Below, in pieces: positions 53,345 through 62,657 of a stretch of 64,000 nt of DNA. A program made the translations under genes and the position numbers. The notes under the pieces are model-generated. The model was not told where the DNA came from, searched no databases, and was given only the letters and a program-made list of their open reading frames with translations. Each line of letters starts with the position of its first letter. The stretch's first letter is position 1. The stretch is from Sutterella megalosphaeroides (lineage in GTDB: Bacteria; Pseudomonadota; Gammaproteobacteria; Burkholderiales; Burkholderiaceae_F), in contig NZ_AP018786.1 in NCBI RefSeq assembly GCF_003609995.1, forward strand, positions 1,312,001 through 1,376,000, in the 5' to 3' direction.

Positions 53345-53803
53345 GTCGACCGGGCAGAAGGTCCAGCCGTTCACTTCGAGGGTTTTCAGGTGCTTTTCGG
53401 TCGTGTCCCGGTCGCCCGCGTAAAGGGTGTTCGTTTCGACGATCGTGCTCTCGGGAATCGTCGCCTGGAAAGCCTTCACCATGTCGCGCGGCAGGATGTT
53501 GGGGCCGTGCTGCTCGCCCGTATGGAGTTTGATCGCGACCTTGCCCGAGATCGAGCCGTTCACGAGACCGTAGAGACGGATGAGGTGTTCGGCGTCGATC
53601 GTCTTCGAGAAAAAGACCTTGGCCTTCGGACCCGTAAAGTCGGCGTTGACGCGGCGCGACCCGACGACGGGCGCCTGAGGATATTTCGAGCCGCCCGTCG
53701 CAACTGCGGCTGCCACTGCCGTCGTTCCCGCTGCGCCCCCGAGAGCGAGACCGCCCAGAACGGCGCCCGCGGAGCGGAGAAATTCTTTGCGTGTGGTGTT
53801 CAT
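53309..53803 (-). pseudogene. DUF362 protein, N-terminal fragment with Tat signal
   Basis: 164 codons. A Tat signal TRKEFLRSAG is followed by a hydrophobic stretch rich in Gly/Ala. The DUF362 part includes KAKVFFSKTIDAEHLIRLYG, GKVAIKLHTGEQHGPNILP and TTEKHLKTLEVNGWTFCPVD. After codon 153 the frame enters the IscB element and stops 11 codons later. GGGAGAG precedes ATG 53803. The C-terminal half is at 51133-51720. DUF362 proteins are often linked to iron-sulphur clusters; function unknown. Confidence 0.85.
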
Positions 53804-53992
53804 TTTTCTCTCCCGATAAAACGTTGTCGCGCAAGCGCGGGTGCGCCGGAAAGGTTCGACGCACTCGTCCCCGCGTACGAAAGCGAGTATGCGCCTCTTC
53901 GGGCCCGGTGCGACAGGTACGGGAAATGCGGATTCTTGCCCGAAATGCTCGAAACGATCGAAACGGTCGAAACATGCGGAAGGCCGCCCGCA

Positions 53993-54029
53993 AAGCAAAA
54001 CCGCCCGCAGGCGGAAAACCTGCGGGCGG
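53993..54029 (-). terminator. Terminator of the hybrid kinase gene
   Basis: On the minus strand, CCGCCCGCAGG pairs perfectly with CCTGCGGGCGG and runs into TTTTGCTTT. It lies 10 bases after the kinase stop. Confidence 0.88.
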
Positions 54030-54039
54030 CGGTTGCGGA

Positions 54040-56901
54040 TCAGCGGGCGTGCCGTCGGGCGAGGAGTTGTTTCACGATCGAACTCAGTTTCCCGAAGTCG
54101 ATCGGCTTGGCCAGGTAGGCGTTCATGCCGGCCGCATAGATTTCGTCGATGTCCTCGGTCAGGACGTTTGCGGTCGCGGCGACGATCGGGATGCCGAACG
54201 CTTCGGGGTGGGAGGAGCCCCGAATGGCGCGGGTCGCATCGAGCCCGTTCATCTCCGGCATGTTGACGTCCATCAGGATCGCCGTATAGGTCCCCGGAGC
54301 GGAATTTCGGAATTTCTCGACCGCTTCTCGACCGTTTTCGGCCATTTCGGCCGCACATCCGAGCTCGTCGAGGAGTTCGGCCAGGATTTCCTGATCGATG
54401 AGGTTGTCTTCCGCGACAAGGAAGAGGGGCTTGGCGGGCGTTGTCGTCACGGCGTCTTCCGGCTTTATCGCACTCTTTGCCGTGGCGCAGGCGCGCGCAA
54501 CGACACCCGGTCCGAGCGCGGCGCTTTTCCCCTCGGGATTCCCCGTCCGATCCTTGTCAAGACGGCTCGCCTCCGTGCCGAGGCACGTGTTGCAGGAGGC
54601 GTGCGCCGCGCAGGCTTCCGGGGCGACGCCTCGCTTGAGGGCAGGGGCATCTTCGACGGGGGCGGTCGCCGTTTCCTCCGACACCGCGTTTGGGACTTCC
54701 GTCGAGTCTTTCGACGGGCGCAAGTCGATTTCACCCGTCTCGAGCGGCGATGCGACGGGCGACTCCGAACCCTGCAAATTCAGGTTGCGCGCCCGCTCAT
54801 CGTCTTCCGAGAGGATTTCCATGGGAATGGTCATTACGACGGTCGTTCCTTCGCCCACCTGACTTTCAATGCGGATCGTGCCGTTCATGAGCTGAAGCAG
54901 CGACTTCACGATCGGCATGCCGAGCCCGGTGCCGCGCATTTCGCGCGTGTGGTAGCGCTGCTCGCGAGCGTAAGGCGTGAAAATCGTCTTCAGGAATTCG
55001 GGACTCATCCCGCAACCCTCGTCGCGAATCGTGAAGCGGAAGTGTTCTCCGTCGTCGCCCGAGGTGATGCGCTCGACCGAAAAGCGGACGGACTTCCCGG
55101 AGGCCGTGTATTTGAGGGCGTTCGAGAGGAGATTGTTGAGGATAAGCTCAAGCCGTACAGGATCCCCGGAAACAGGACGGGCGACGTCCGTGAAGTCGGT
55201 GATGAAGTGCTTGCCGTCCTTCCGGGTGCCGTCGGCAAAGGAGCGCGATACGGTGGCAAGGAAAACGTCGAGTCGGAAGGGCCGAAGCTCCAACTGTATC
55301 TTCCCGTCGCGAGCGGCCGCAAGCTCGAGGAGGTCGTTCACGAGGCGCAGCAGGATGTCCGCGCCGTGCCGGATGTGACCGAGCGCCAGCTTCATCTTCG
55401 TCCGGTCGCACGAGACGAAGGCTCGCTCGGCGATCGTCGTCATGTTGCAGATCGCGTTCAAGGGCGTGCGCATTTCGTGCGAGACCGAATGGAAAAAGAG
55501 CTGCTTCGAATGTTCGCTTTGGCGCGCGGCGTCCAAGGCCGTACGCAAGAGGGCCGTCTCCGTCGTTCGTGCCTTGTGTTGCACTTCGACGTTGGTAATA
55601 CGCAGAATGATTTCATCGGGCAAAACGGCGGAGTCGAAGACGAGCATTGCCGCTCCCCAGGTGAGGTGCCCGTCCTCGGCTCGGTATTCGAATTCGCCGC
55701 CGAACTTTCGAGCATTGTCATCGTAGTGCTGTTTCAGGGAGTCCAGCGAAAAGTTGGCGAGAAACTCGGAGCGCCCCGTCGTGATCGCTTCCGTCAGCTT
55801 GTGAAGCGCGGTTTCGTAGGAACCTTCGTTCGGGATAGCACGTTGCACGGTGTCGGTACCGGCCAACAGTTCGTAACGCCCCGTCTGCAGGTTGACGAGA
55901 ACGACGAGTTCCGACGAGCGGAACATCGTGCGGATGATGTTCGAGATGCGAACGAGCCGATGCTCGAGCCGTCGAAGGAACTTCGACCCCCAAACGAGAA
56001 GGAGTGCGACGAAAAGCGCGCAAGCCGCGGAAACAAGATTCAGGTGCTGAAGTTTCCGATCGAGGTCTTCGGTGAAGTAGCTGTGAACCACCCAGTTGCC
56101 GTTGAAAAGTTCCGATCCGTAAACGGACACGGCCTTTGTCCCGACGTGCGCCCGGAGCGGTTGCTCGGCGACGGACAGCGTTCCGAGCTCCCGAACCCAT
56201 GCTTCGACGGCGTCCGAAAAATCCTCCATGGAGCCCCGGTGGTCGGTGCGCATGAGGAAGGGCCGACCCGTGCGATCCGTGAGGAAGTAGTACCCGTTGA
56301 GGCGTTCGGAGGTCGAGTAGATGGTCATGTCGGTGCCTCCCGGGTAGAGGTCGAAGCCGAACATGGCACGGTGTTTGCGGTCGTAGTGGGTGACGGTAAT
56401 GACGGGGCGACCCGAACCCGACTCATTGTAGATCGGAGAGACACGTGCTCCGTCCGCGGCTTTCGCGAGTTGATACCATTCGCGCTCGGCGACCGTGGGA
56501 TCGAACCACGGCACGTTTTTCGTCGTGTAGAACTTTTTGTCGTCGAGAATGATCCAGGTGTTGAAGCCGCGCTTTGTTCCGATCATCACCTGGGCCTGCA
56601 GGAAAAATTCCCGAAGCCATCGGTTGAGTTCCTCATCCGTGGCCTTGCTGTCGAGCCTTGCGACGAGTTGCATGTGTCCGGCCGTAGCGACGGAGCGCAA
56701 CATCAGAAGGCGGTTCATCTGTTCGCCGCGAAATTCTCCGAGCGTATACGCTTCGTGTTGGTGGAAGTCCTCGACGATGTTCGAGCGAAGGATGCCGTAG
56801 AGCGCGGCGCCTGCACCGAGGAGGATGAAGAACACGACGACGCGAAGCAAAAAGAGCGGAAAGGAAATCCGACTGAGAAACGAAGAGAGATGCGAATTCA
56901 T
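54040..56901 (-). CDS. Hybrid sensor histidine kinase with C-terminal receiver domain
   Basis: 953 residues. TM1 at about 16-36, a Cache-like periplasmic domain of about 240 residues (FNTWIILDDKKFYTTKNVPW, YQLAKAADGARVSPIYNES, HRAMFGFDLYPGG), TM2 near 288-308, then a PAS-like region, an H box SVSHEMRTPLNAICNM, N box NLLSNALKYT and G boxes DEGCGMS and GTGLGMPIV. A long Thr/Ala/Glu-rich linker (about 720-830) leads to a receiver domain with phospho-Asp in AILMDVNMPEMNG and Lys in AYLAKPIDF. ATG 56901 is selected because TM1 follows; no strong ribosome-binding site is seen. There is no response regulator gene nearby, so the phosphorelay partner is elsewhere. Confidence 0.88.
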   Translation of the reverse strand: MNSHLSSFLSRISFPLFLLRVVVFFILLGAGAALYGILRSNIVEDFHQHEAYTLGEFRGEQMNRLLMLRSVATAGHMQLVARLDSKATDEELNRWLREFFLQAQVMIGTKRGFNTWIILDDKKFYTTKNVPWFDPTVAEREWYQLAKAADGARVSPIYNESGSGRPVITVTHYDRKHRAMFGFDLYPGGTDMTIYSTSERLNGYYFLTDRTGRPFLMRTDHRGSMEDFSDAVEAWVRELGTLSVAEQPLRAHVGTKAVSVYGSELFNGNWVVHSYFTEDLDRKLQHLNLVSAACALFVALLLVWGSKFLRRLEHRLVRISNIIRTMFRSSELVVLVNLQTGRYELLAGTDTVQRAIPNEGSYETALHKLTEAITTGRSEFLANFSLDSLKQHYDDNARKFGGEFEYRAEDGHLTWGAAMLVFDSAVLPDEIILRITNVEVQHKARTTETALLRTALDAARQSEHSKQLFFHSVSHEMRTPLNAICNMTTIAERAFVSCDRTKMKLALGHIRHGADILLRLVNDLLELAAARDGKIQLELRPFRLDVFLATVSRSFADGTRKDGKHFITDFTDVARPVSGDPVRLELILNNLLSNALKYTASGKSVRFSVERITSGDDGEHFRFTIRDEGCGMSPEFLKTIFTPYAREQRYHTREMRGTGLGMPIVKSLLQLMNGTIRIESQVGEGTTVVMTIPMEILSEDDERARNLNLQGSESPVASPLETGEIDLRPSKDSTEVPNAVSEETATAPVEDAPALKRGVAPEACAAHASCNTCLGTEASRLDKDRTGNPEGKSAALGPGVVARACATAKSAIKPEDAVTTTPAKPLFLVAEDNLIDQEILAELLDELGCAAEMAENGREAVEKFRNSAPGTYTAILMDVNMPEMNGLDATRAIRGSSHPEAFGIPIVAATANVLTEDIDEIYAAGMNAYLAKPIDFGKLSSIVKQLLARRHAR

Positions 56902-57501
56902 AGAGGGCAGAAGAGTGCCGACAGTGAAAACGGTATCGGTCCGGTTGGTCAAAACGGGCACCGCGCGGTCGCGCGCTTCCGGGACGCGCGAAGACGACGT
57001 CGGGCGGAAAGCGCCGCAAGTTTCGAGGGAGAAAGCTCGGCGTGCCGCAGGCGCAGACAAAATGGGTGCAAAGTTTAGGCGAAATTACAAAAAAATTTCA
57101 AGCGGTTCGGCAAGGGAAGTCGTTGCTTCATCGCGCGGTTTACGCTGAATTCGATCGATTGCCGAAGGAAAAGGCTTCGTTCGCGTTCGAGAAAGCTCCG
57201 CGGGAAGCTCCCGTTAGGACGTTGCGAACGCACTCCTCGGATTCGTCCGCCGCTCTTGAGCGCACGGATCTTCGATGTCGGTGCGGTGCGGCGGGTTTTC
57301 GCGGGCCGAGAGGGGCGGGCGCCGAGCTCCTCCCTGCGGAGTCGTCGGAAGAGAAACACCGGCCGGGCATGACACAAAACAAGAGACGTGCGTCTTCGAC
57401 GTATTCGAGGTGCGGCAAAGCGGTGTGCCGAAGTGCATACTTTCTTCTTTCCCGTTTCCGCCTCGAAACCCCGCCTCCTCACAAGACCACCGGAGAACCC
57501 C
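56902..57501. other. 600-base non-coding interval between divergent genes
   Basis: No credible gene. The stretch CAAAATGGGTGCAAAGTTTAGGCG with ACAAAAAAATTTCAAG at 57059-57103 is the most A+T-rich part and probably holds the kinase promoter. No recognised operator. Confidence 0.4.
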
Positions 57502-58446
57502 GTGCCTACCCAGCCGAGCACAGACCGTCGTCCGATCGATTCCCGCGCCGTAGCCGTCGTCATGGCGCTTTGCTTTATTTGGGGCCTGCAGCAGGTCGCG
57601 ATCAAAGCGGCCGCGCCCGAAGTGAGCACGATGTTGCAGGTCTCGGTGCGAAGCGCGCTTTCGTGCCTGCTGCTTCTCGCCTGGAACCGGTTCGTGTCGA
57701 AAGAACCCTGGACGCCGGGCGTGAAGCCCTTTCACGGCTTTCTGACGGGGCTCTTCTTTGCGGGCGAATTCTTTTTCGTGGCGGAGGGCCTGCGCTACAC
57801 GTCGGCCTCGCACATGGCGGTGCTCCTCTATACGGCCCCCCTCTTTGCGGCCGTGGGGCTTGCGTTCAAGCTCCCCGAAGAGCGCCTGTCCGCCTTCCAG
57901 TGGGCGGGCGTAGCCACCTCGTTTGCGGGGATCGTTCTGGCGTTCGGCGTTCCCGCGCTCCTTTCGGAGCACGAACTCGGCGCGGACTGGCTCTGGGGTG
58001 ACTTTTTGGGGCTCTGCTCGGGCCTTTCCTGGGGCCTCACCACGATCACGATCCGAACGACCACGATGAGTCGCGCGTCCTCGGGGCAGCTCCTTTTCTG
58101 GCAGCTCGCGACGGGCTTTGCGATTCTCTTTCCGTGCGCGTTCCTCATGGGCGAGACGCGGTTCGAGCCGGGGGTTGTGGGCTGGTCGAGCCTCCTCTTT
58201 CAAATTTTCGTCGTAAGCTTTGCAAGCTACCTCATCTGGTGCGGGATGCTGCGGCGGTACTTGGCCGCGCGGCTCGGCGTGCTCGTTTTCGCCACACCGT
58301 TGTTCGGTGTGGTGATGGGCGTCGTGATGCTCGGCGAGTCGGTCGACGGCTGGTTCGCGGCGGGCGCGGCGCTCGTTCTGGCGGGCGTTGTCGCCGTGCA
58401 GTGCGAAAACCGCATCCGCGAATTTCTGGGTCTCAAGTCCCATTGA
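57502..58446 (+). CDS. EamA/DMT-family transporter
   Basis: 314-residue inner-membrane protein with ten predicted helices in two EamA repeats. Repeat 1 opens with VAVVMALCFIWGLQQVAIKAA and repeat 2 with FLGLCSGLSWGLTTITIRTTT. Family motifs such as APLFAAVGLA and ATPLFGVVMGVVMLGE close each repeat. The start is GTG 57502, with CGGAG 6 bases upstream; the frame extends to 57388 with non-membrane composition. It is followed 84 bases later by an M20 amidohydrolase, so a substrate or product of that enzyme, such as an amino acid derivative, may be exported. Substrate unknown. Confidence 0.87.
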   Translation: MPTQPSTDRRPIDSRAVAVVMALCFIWGLQQVAIKAAAPEVSTMLQVSVRSALSCLLLLAWNRFVSKEPWTPGVKPFHGFLTGLFFAGEFFFVAEGLRYTSASHMAVLLYTAPLFAAVGLAFKLPEERLSAFQWAGVATSFAGIVLAFGVPALLSEHELGADWLWGDFLGLCSGLSWGLTTITIRTTTMSRASSGQLLFWQLATGFAILFPCAFLMGETRFEPGVVGWSSLLFQIFVVSFASYLIWCGMLRRYLAARLGVLVFATPLFGVVMGVVMLGESVDGWFAAGAALVLAGVVAVQCENRIREFLGLKSH

Positions 58447-58530
58447 AGTCCTGAGGTTCGCCTGATGCTCTCTTGAGACGCGAACGCACCACAGGTTCCC
58501 GACACATTCGAAAGCAAGAAGGAGAACACA

Positions 58531-59712
58531 ATGAAAACCGAATTTCCGATTCCCGAAGAAGACCTCGTCCGTTGGCGCCGTCACGTGCACCGTCATCCGG
58601 AGCTGAGCTTTTGCGAACACAAGACGGTCGCGTACGTCGAGGCGGAATTGCGCGCCATGGGGATTGATGAGATCCGTCGTCCGACGGAAACGAGCCTCAC
58701 GGCCGACATCACGGGGATGCTCCCCGCAACGGGTCCCGTGCGCACGATCGCGCTTCGCGCCGACATGGACGCGCTTCCCGTCGAAGAGGCGGAGGGCCTT
58801 GAATTCCGTTCCGAAAACCCGGGCGTGAGCCACGTCTGCGGGCACGACGCGCACGTGGCGATTCTGCTCGGTACGGCGAAAGTCTTGACGGCGCTTCGCT
58901 CGACTTTCGCGGGTCGCGTTCGCCTCATTTTCCAGCACGCGGAAGAATCGCTCCCGGGCGGCGCGCGCGACATGGTTGCGGCGGGCGTCCTTGAGGGCGT
59001 GGACGCCTGCGTGGGGTTGCACGTTTGGAACGACCGCATCGGGCGCCTTTCCGTCTGCACGGACCGCGTGGCGACGACCGCTTCCGACGCCGCCTGGATC
59101 ACGATCGAAGGGCGCGGCACGCACGGTTCGATGCCGCACGCGGGGATCGACCCGATTGTGGTGGGCTCGGAATTGGTGGGGGCGTTGCACACGATCGTCT
59201 CGCGCAACATCGCGCCCGATCACTTCGTCGTCGTTTCCCCGACGGTCTTCGAAGCGGGCAAAGTCGTCAATGTCATTCCGCAGACGGCCCGCATCGGTCT
59301 CAACATCCGCACGAAGGACGCCGACGACCGCGCGCTCGTTCGCGAACGCGTCTATGCGCTCGCCGAGCACGTGGCGGCCGCGCACGGCGCGAAGGTCACG
59401 ATCGACTGGCAGTCGGGGTACGATGCGATCGTTCAGGACGAAGGCATGATCGCGCGGGCGCAGCGCGTTGCAAAGGAGACGCTCCCCGAACACCTCATCG
59501 CCACCCGTACGGGGTGGACGGCGAGCGAAGACTTTTCGGCCTTCGCAAACCGCGTCCCCTCCGTGTACCTTTTCCTCGGTGCGGGCGGCCCCGAAGAGGG
59601 CTACCACGTCCAGAATCACCATCCCGCCTTCCGCGCCGACGAAGGGTGCCTTCCCTACGGGGTGGCGGTCGAGACGGCGTTCGCGCTCGACTTCCTTGCG
59701 GGCGAACGCTGA
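58531..59712 (+). CDS. M20 family amidohydrolase (N-acyl-amino acid hydrolase)
   Basis: 393-residue cytoplasmic metallohydrolase of the M20D group, which removes acyl groups from amino acids, auxin conjugates or similar compounds. Metal sites are visible: VCGHDAHVA (Cys and His), HAEESLPGG (Glu-Glu), LHVWNDRIG, and a final HHPAF (His). IALRADMDALPVEE is the M20D signature. A dimerisation domain includes GRGTHGSMPHAGIDPI. AGAAGGAG precedes the ATG. It follows the DMT transporter gene on the same strand. Exact substrate unknown. Confidence 0.92.
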   Translation: MKTEFPIPEEDLVRWRRHVHRHPELSFCEHKTVAYVEAELRAMGIDEIRRPTETSLTADITGMLPATGPVRTIALRADMDALPVEEAEGLEFRSENPGVSHVCGHDAHVAILLGTAKVLTALRSTFAGRVRLIFQHAEESLPGGARDMVAAGVLEGVDACVGLHVWNDRIGRLSVCTDRVATTASDAAWITIEGRGTHGSMPHAGIDPIVVGSELVGALHTIVSRNIAPDHFVVVSPTVFEAGKVVNVIPQTARIGLNIRTKDADDRALVRERVYALAEHVAAAHGAKVTIDWQSGYDAIVQDEGMIARAQRVAKETLPEHLIATRTGWTASEDFSAFANRVPSVYLFLGAGGPEEGYHVQNHHPAFRADEGCLPYGVAVETAFALDFLAGER

Positions 59713-59775
59713 TACGCTGAGCCTTCAAGCGCACAAGTCGCAGCCGTCGTCTCGTTGACCGGCTGCGGATAAAGC

Positions 59776-59815
59776 AAGGCCCGGAAGCGAAAAACATTTC
59801 ACGCTTCCGGGCCTT
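59776..59815. terminator. Bidirectional terminator between convergent genes
   Basis: AAGGCCCGGAAGCG pairs perfectly with CGCTTCCGGGCCTT around a 12-base loop. The minus side continues into GCTTTATCC, the plus side into GACCGTTTCC. It ends 14 bases before the Na/Pi transporter stop. Confidence 0.8.
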
Positions 59816-59829
59816 GACCGTTTCCGGCC

Positions 59830-61458
59830 TCAAAGTTCGCCCGCCGACATCGCGGTGGCGGTCTCAAACCGTCGGAAGAGGGCGAGAAGCCCCACGTGAA
59901 GTGCGCTCGTGTCGACCGCCCCCGCACGCCCTTCGGCGACGCGCTTCATGTGGCGCGCGGTCAACTCGTAAATCGTCGCGTCGTTGCGGCGGATGCGCGC
60001 AAGGAGCGCCCGACGGCGGGAAGCCGTGCGCTTCGGCGTGTCGGCCTGCGCCCCGGGGCGCTCGCCCGCAAGGAGCCGCACGAGCATCTCCAGGCCCTCC
60101 GCCGCACGCTGGTGTTCGCGCAGCAGCTCCTCAAGCCCTTCGGGCGTGAAGAAGCAGTGCTCGGCGCACTTTTTCGTCTCCAACTCCGTCACGATTTCGT
60201 CCGCAACGTCGAGCGCAAAGGAAAGGCCTTCGTTTGCGGTATGGATGTTTTGCCAGAAGCGGGCTTCTTCGCCCGTGAGGACCGACTTGATGAGGTCGTT
60301 CAAGAACTGTTCGACGGCCGCGCACCGCCGCCTCAAAAGGTCGATGTCGTCGTGAAACGCAAAGAGAATCCCGGCGGGCGGGTTCGTGCGCAGGGGCGTG
60401 TCGAGCCCGCGCCAGAATTTGAGAAGCCGCTCCGCCGTGATCACGACTTCGGACCGCGCGGCCGAGAGGGCCGTGACGGGAGCAAGCAGGTTTTCGGGCG
60501 TCTCGAGCTTCACTTCGGCGGGAAGTTCGGGGGCGGCGTCGGAAGGAAGCAGCCGATCGGTAAGGCGCGCAACGGGTCCCAAAACGCACAGCCCCGCCGC
60601 ACCGATTGCGGCGTTGAGAAGAAGGTGAAAGTCGACGAGCTTCGCGCCCGAGTCCACAAACCCCTTCAAGGGTTCTGAGAAAACGTAGAGAAGAAGGCCC
60701 GCAATCGTCACGCCCGCCGCACGGAAAACGAGGTTTCCCGTCGGAGCGCGCCGCGCGACGGGAGAGCCCGCGGCGGTCGAAACGGACGCCAAGAGCGCAC
60801 TCCCGAGGTTCGCGCCCGCCACGACCCAAAGGCCCGCGTAGGGGTCGATCACACCCGACGTGACGGCGCCTGCCGCCACCGCCACAACGGCGAGACTCGA
60901 AAAGCATACGAAGGCGAGCGCCGCACCGAGAAGCCCCGAGAGGAGGGGATTCGCTCCGATCGTCTGAAGCGCGGCAAGCAGCACTTCGCTTTCTTTGACG
61001 GGTTCCGTCGCGGCGACGATCGTTTTGAGGGCCATCATCACGAAGGCAAGCCCCAGGAGCACCCGACCGAACTGGCCCACGCGCGTGTCCGGCCGCCGCA
61101 CGAACGGAATCACCCCGAGGATCGTGAGAAACGGAACCGCGATCGAGAGGTCGAACGAGAGAAGCCGCACGACGAAGGCGCTCCCGAGGTCGGCGCCGAG
61201 CACGCACGCAAGCGCCGTCGCGGTCGTGACGAGCCCCTTTTGCTGCAGACCCGCAACGAGCAGGGCCGACGCGGTCGAGCTCTGCAAAAGCGTCGCGAGG
61301 CCGAACCCCGCTGCAAAACCCTTCGCCCGGTTCGTGAGCCGCACCGAGAGCCACGTGCGAAGCGAATCTCCGAACGTGCGCAGGATCCCGCTTTTGACCA
61401 TGTAGAGACCCCACACGAGAAGTGCGACGCCGCCTGCGAGCGTAATGAGTCCGTGCAT
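59830..61458 (-). CDS. Na+/phosphate cotransporter (NptA/PNaS family) with PhoU-like domain
   Basis: 542-residue inner-membrane protein. The first 320 residues have about eight helices with two QSS-type motifs characteristic of the family (GLATLLQSSTASALLVAGL and FVCFSSLAVVAVAAGAVTSGV). Residues about 340-540 form a helical PhoU-like cytoplasmic domain (HDDIDLLRRRCAAVEQFL, EEARFWQNIHTANEGLSFA). GGAGGAA precedes the ATG. It probably exports or imports phosphate with sodium. A WYL-type regulator lies 36 bases upstream on the same strand, so the two may form an operon. Confidence 0.92.
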   Translation of the reverse strand: MHGLITLAGGVALLVWGLYMVKSGILRTFGDSLRTWLSVRLTNRAKGFAAGFGLATLLQSSTASALLVAGLQQKGLVTTATALACVLGADLGSAFVVRLLSFDLSIAVPFLTILGVIPFVRRPDTRVGQFGRVLLGLAFVMMALKTIVAATEPVKESEVLLAALQTIGANPLLSGLLGAALAFVCFSSLAVVAVAAGAVTSGVIDPYAGLWVVAGANLGSALLASVSTAAGSPVARRAPTGNLVFRAAGVTIAGLLLYVFSEPLKGFVDSGAKLVDFHLLLNAAIGAAGLCVLGPVARLTDRLLPSDAAPELPAEVKLETPENLLAPVTALSAARSEVVITAERLLKFWRGLDTPLRTNPPAGILFAFHDDIDLLRRRCAAVEQFLNDLIKSVLTGEEARFWQNIHTANEGLSFALDVADEIVTELETKKCAEHCFFTPEGLEELLREHQRAAEGLEMLVRLLAGERPGAQADTPKRTASRRRALLARIRRNDATIYELTARHMKRVAEGRAGAVDTSALHVGLLALFRRFETATAMSAGEL

Positions 61459-61494
61459 GCCGTTCCTCCGATGCGAATTTACTGAGCCGAGGCC

Positions 61495-62490
61495 TCACGC
61501 GGGCCTTTCGGTTTCAAGCGGAATCTTCTCCACCCGGCGCATGCCCGCGCGCTCGCGCCAGGCGGCAATCCACCCGTCGAGGATGACGGTGTCGTCGACG
61601 ACCGCCTCCACGCGCCAGGCACCGTCGGGCAGCGTTTCGAACGAGGTCTGCCCGACAAAGGGCGTTTCTTTGAGGTTCCGTGCGGTTTCGGCGCTCGTGA
61701 ATTCGAGAATCAGGCGGATTTTTCCTCGGTTTGCGTAGTTGAAGTGACGTTGTGCCACGTAGCTGTCGAGGTCGAACCCTTCGGGCCGATCGACCGGGCA
61801 GTCGAGGATTTCGGCATCGAGCAGGCGGTGAAGCGCCAGGTGCCGCACGTCGTCGTACCCTTCGAAGCGACATACCAAATAGAGACGCACGTCCTGCTGC
61901 ACGAGACCGAGGGGCGACACCGCCGCTTCGCGTTCCTCGTCGCGGACGTTGCGGTAGCGGATTCGGAGCTTCACGTCTTTGTAGAGCGCTTCGCTCACGA
62001 CGTCGAAAATGCGCGGTTTGATGTCGGGCGGTACCATCGGAACGGTGCTCGAAACGAAGGACACTTTTTTGAGCCAGGCGTTCGCGCGGGACGCTTCGTC
62101 GCGCGAGGCCGTAGCGTCGATCGCGGCGTCAAAAAGGGGCGCAAGGGCGTCGGTCAGTTCGCGCGGCAGTTGGTAGCGCAAATGCTCGCGTGCGAGGCGC
62201 AGAAGGAGCCCCTCGTGCGGCAGCAAACTCGCAAAGGTCGTGTCGTTTCCGGTGTCCGTTCGCCGATAGCCGTAGGGCTTCGATCCCGTTCGGCATTCGA
62301 CTCCGAGGTCGGGTGAGGAGCTCAACGCCTTCAGATAGCGCTGCAGCCGTCGGGGCGACATTTCGATCCCCGCGGCCGAAAGCTGTCGGCGCAGTTCCGT
62401 CGACGAAATCCAACGCGCGCGGGGAATGCGCCTCAGAATCGACAGGTAGATCAAGGTGTCGCTCGAGGGAGCGAGATCGTCGACGGACAT
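61495..62490 (-). CDS. WYL-domain transcriptional regulator
   Basis: 331-residue regulator. An N-terminal helix-turn-helix (WISSTELRRQLSAAGIEMSPR followed by RLQRYLKAL) is followed by a WYL domain (VKLRIRYRNVRDEEREAAVSPLGLV, QQDVRLYLVCRFEGYDDVRHLALHRL), a ligand-sensing fold that in other systems binds nucleic acid or nucleotides. A C-terminal dimerisation part ends with VILDGWIAAWRERAGM. ATG 62490 has GGAGG 8 bases upstream. Upstream open frame to 62574 lacks homology. Many WYL regulators control defence or DNA-damage genes, but its neighbour here is a Na/Pi transporter. Confidence 0.88.
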   Translation of the reverse strand: MSVDDLAPSSDTLIYLSILRRIPRARWISSTELRRQLSAAGIEMSPRRLQRYLKALSSSPDLGVECRTGSKPYGYRRTDTGNDTTFASLLPHEGLLLRLAREHLRYQLPRELTDALAPLFDAAIDATASRDEASRANAWLKKVSFVSSTVPMVPPDIKPRIFDVVSEALYKDVKLRIRYRNVRDEEREAAVSPLGLVQQDVRLYLVCRFEGYDDVRHLALHRLLDAEILDCPVDRPEGFDLDSYVAQRHFNYANRGKIRLILEFTSAETARNLKETPFVGQTSFETLPDGAWRVEAVVDDTVILDGWIAAWRERAGMRRVEKIPLETERPA

Positions 62491-62657
62491 CGGGATGGCC
62501 TCCGGGAAAAGGAACGATGAAAAGCCTATTGTAGGGGGCTCGGGCCGATGTCGCGATCCGCCGCGACGGCGCATAACGGCGCATACTTGGCGAATCCCTT
62601 ATAGAAATCCCGACCGACGTCCCTCGCGCCGGTCGAAACCGCACCGGAGAAACAAAA

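Noticed and set aside
53791-57078. Very long open frame (about 1,095 codons) on the plus strand over the hybrid kinase gene
   Set aside because: It is antisense to a kinase with clear catalytic motifs; composition (Arg, His, Val, Glu-rich) is the usual shadow of high-GC third positions and no domain is seen.
57214-59622. About 800-codon open frame on the minus strand over the DMT transporter and M20 genes
   Set aside because: Antisense shadow of two well-supported genes; no ribosome-binding site or motif.
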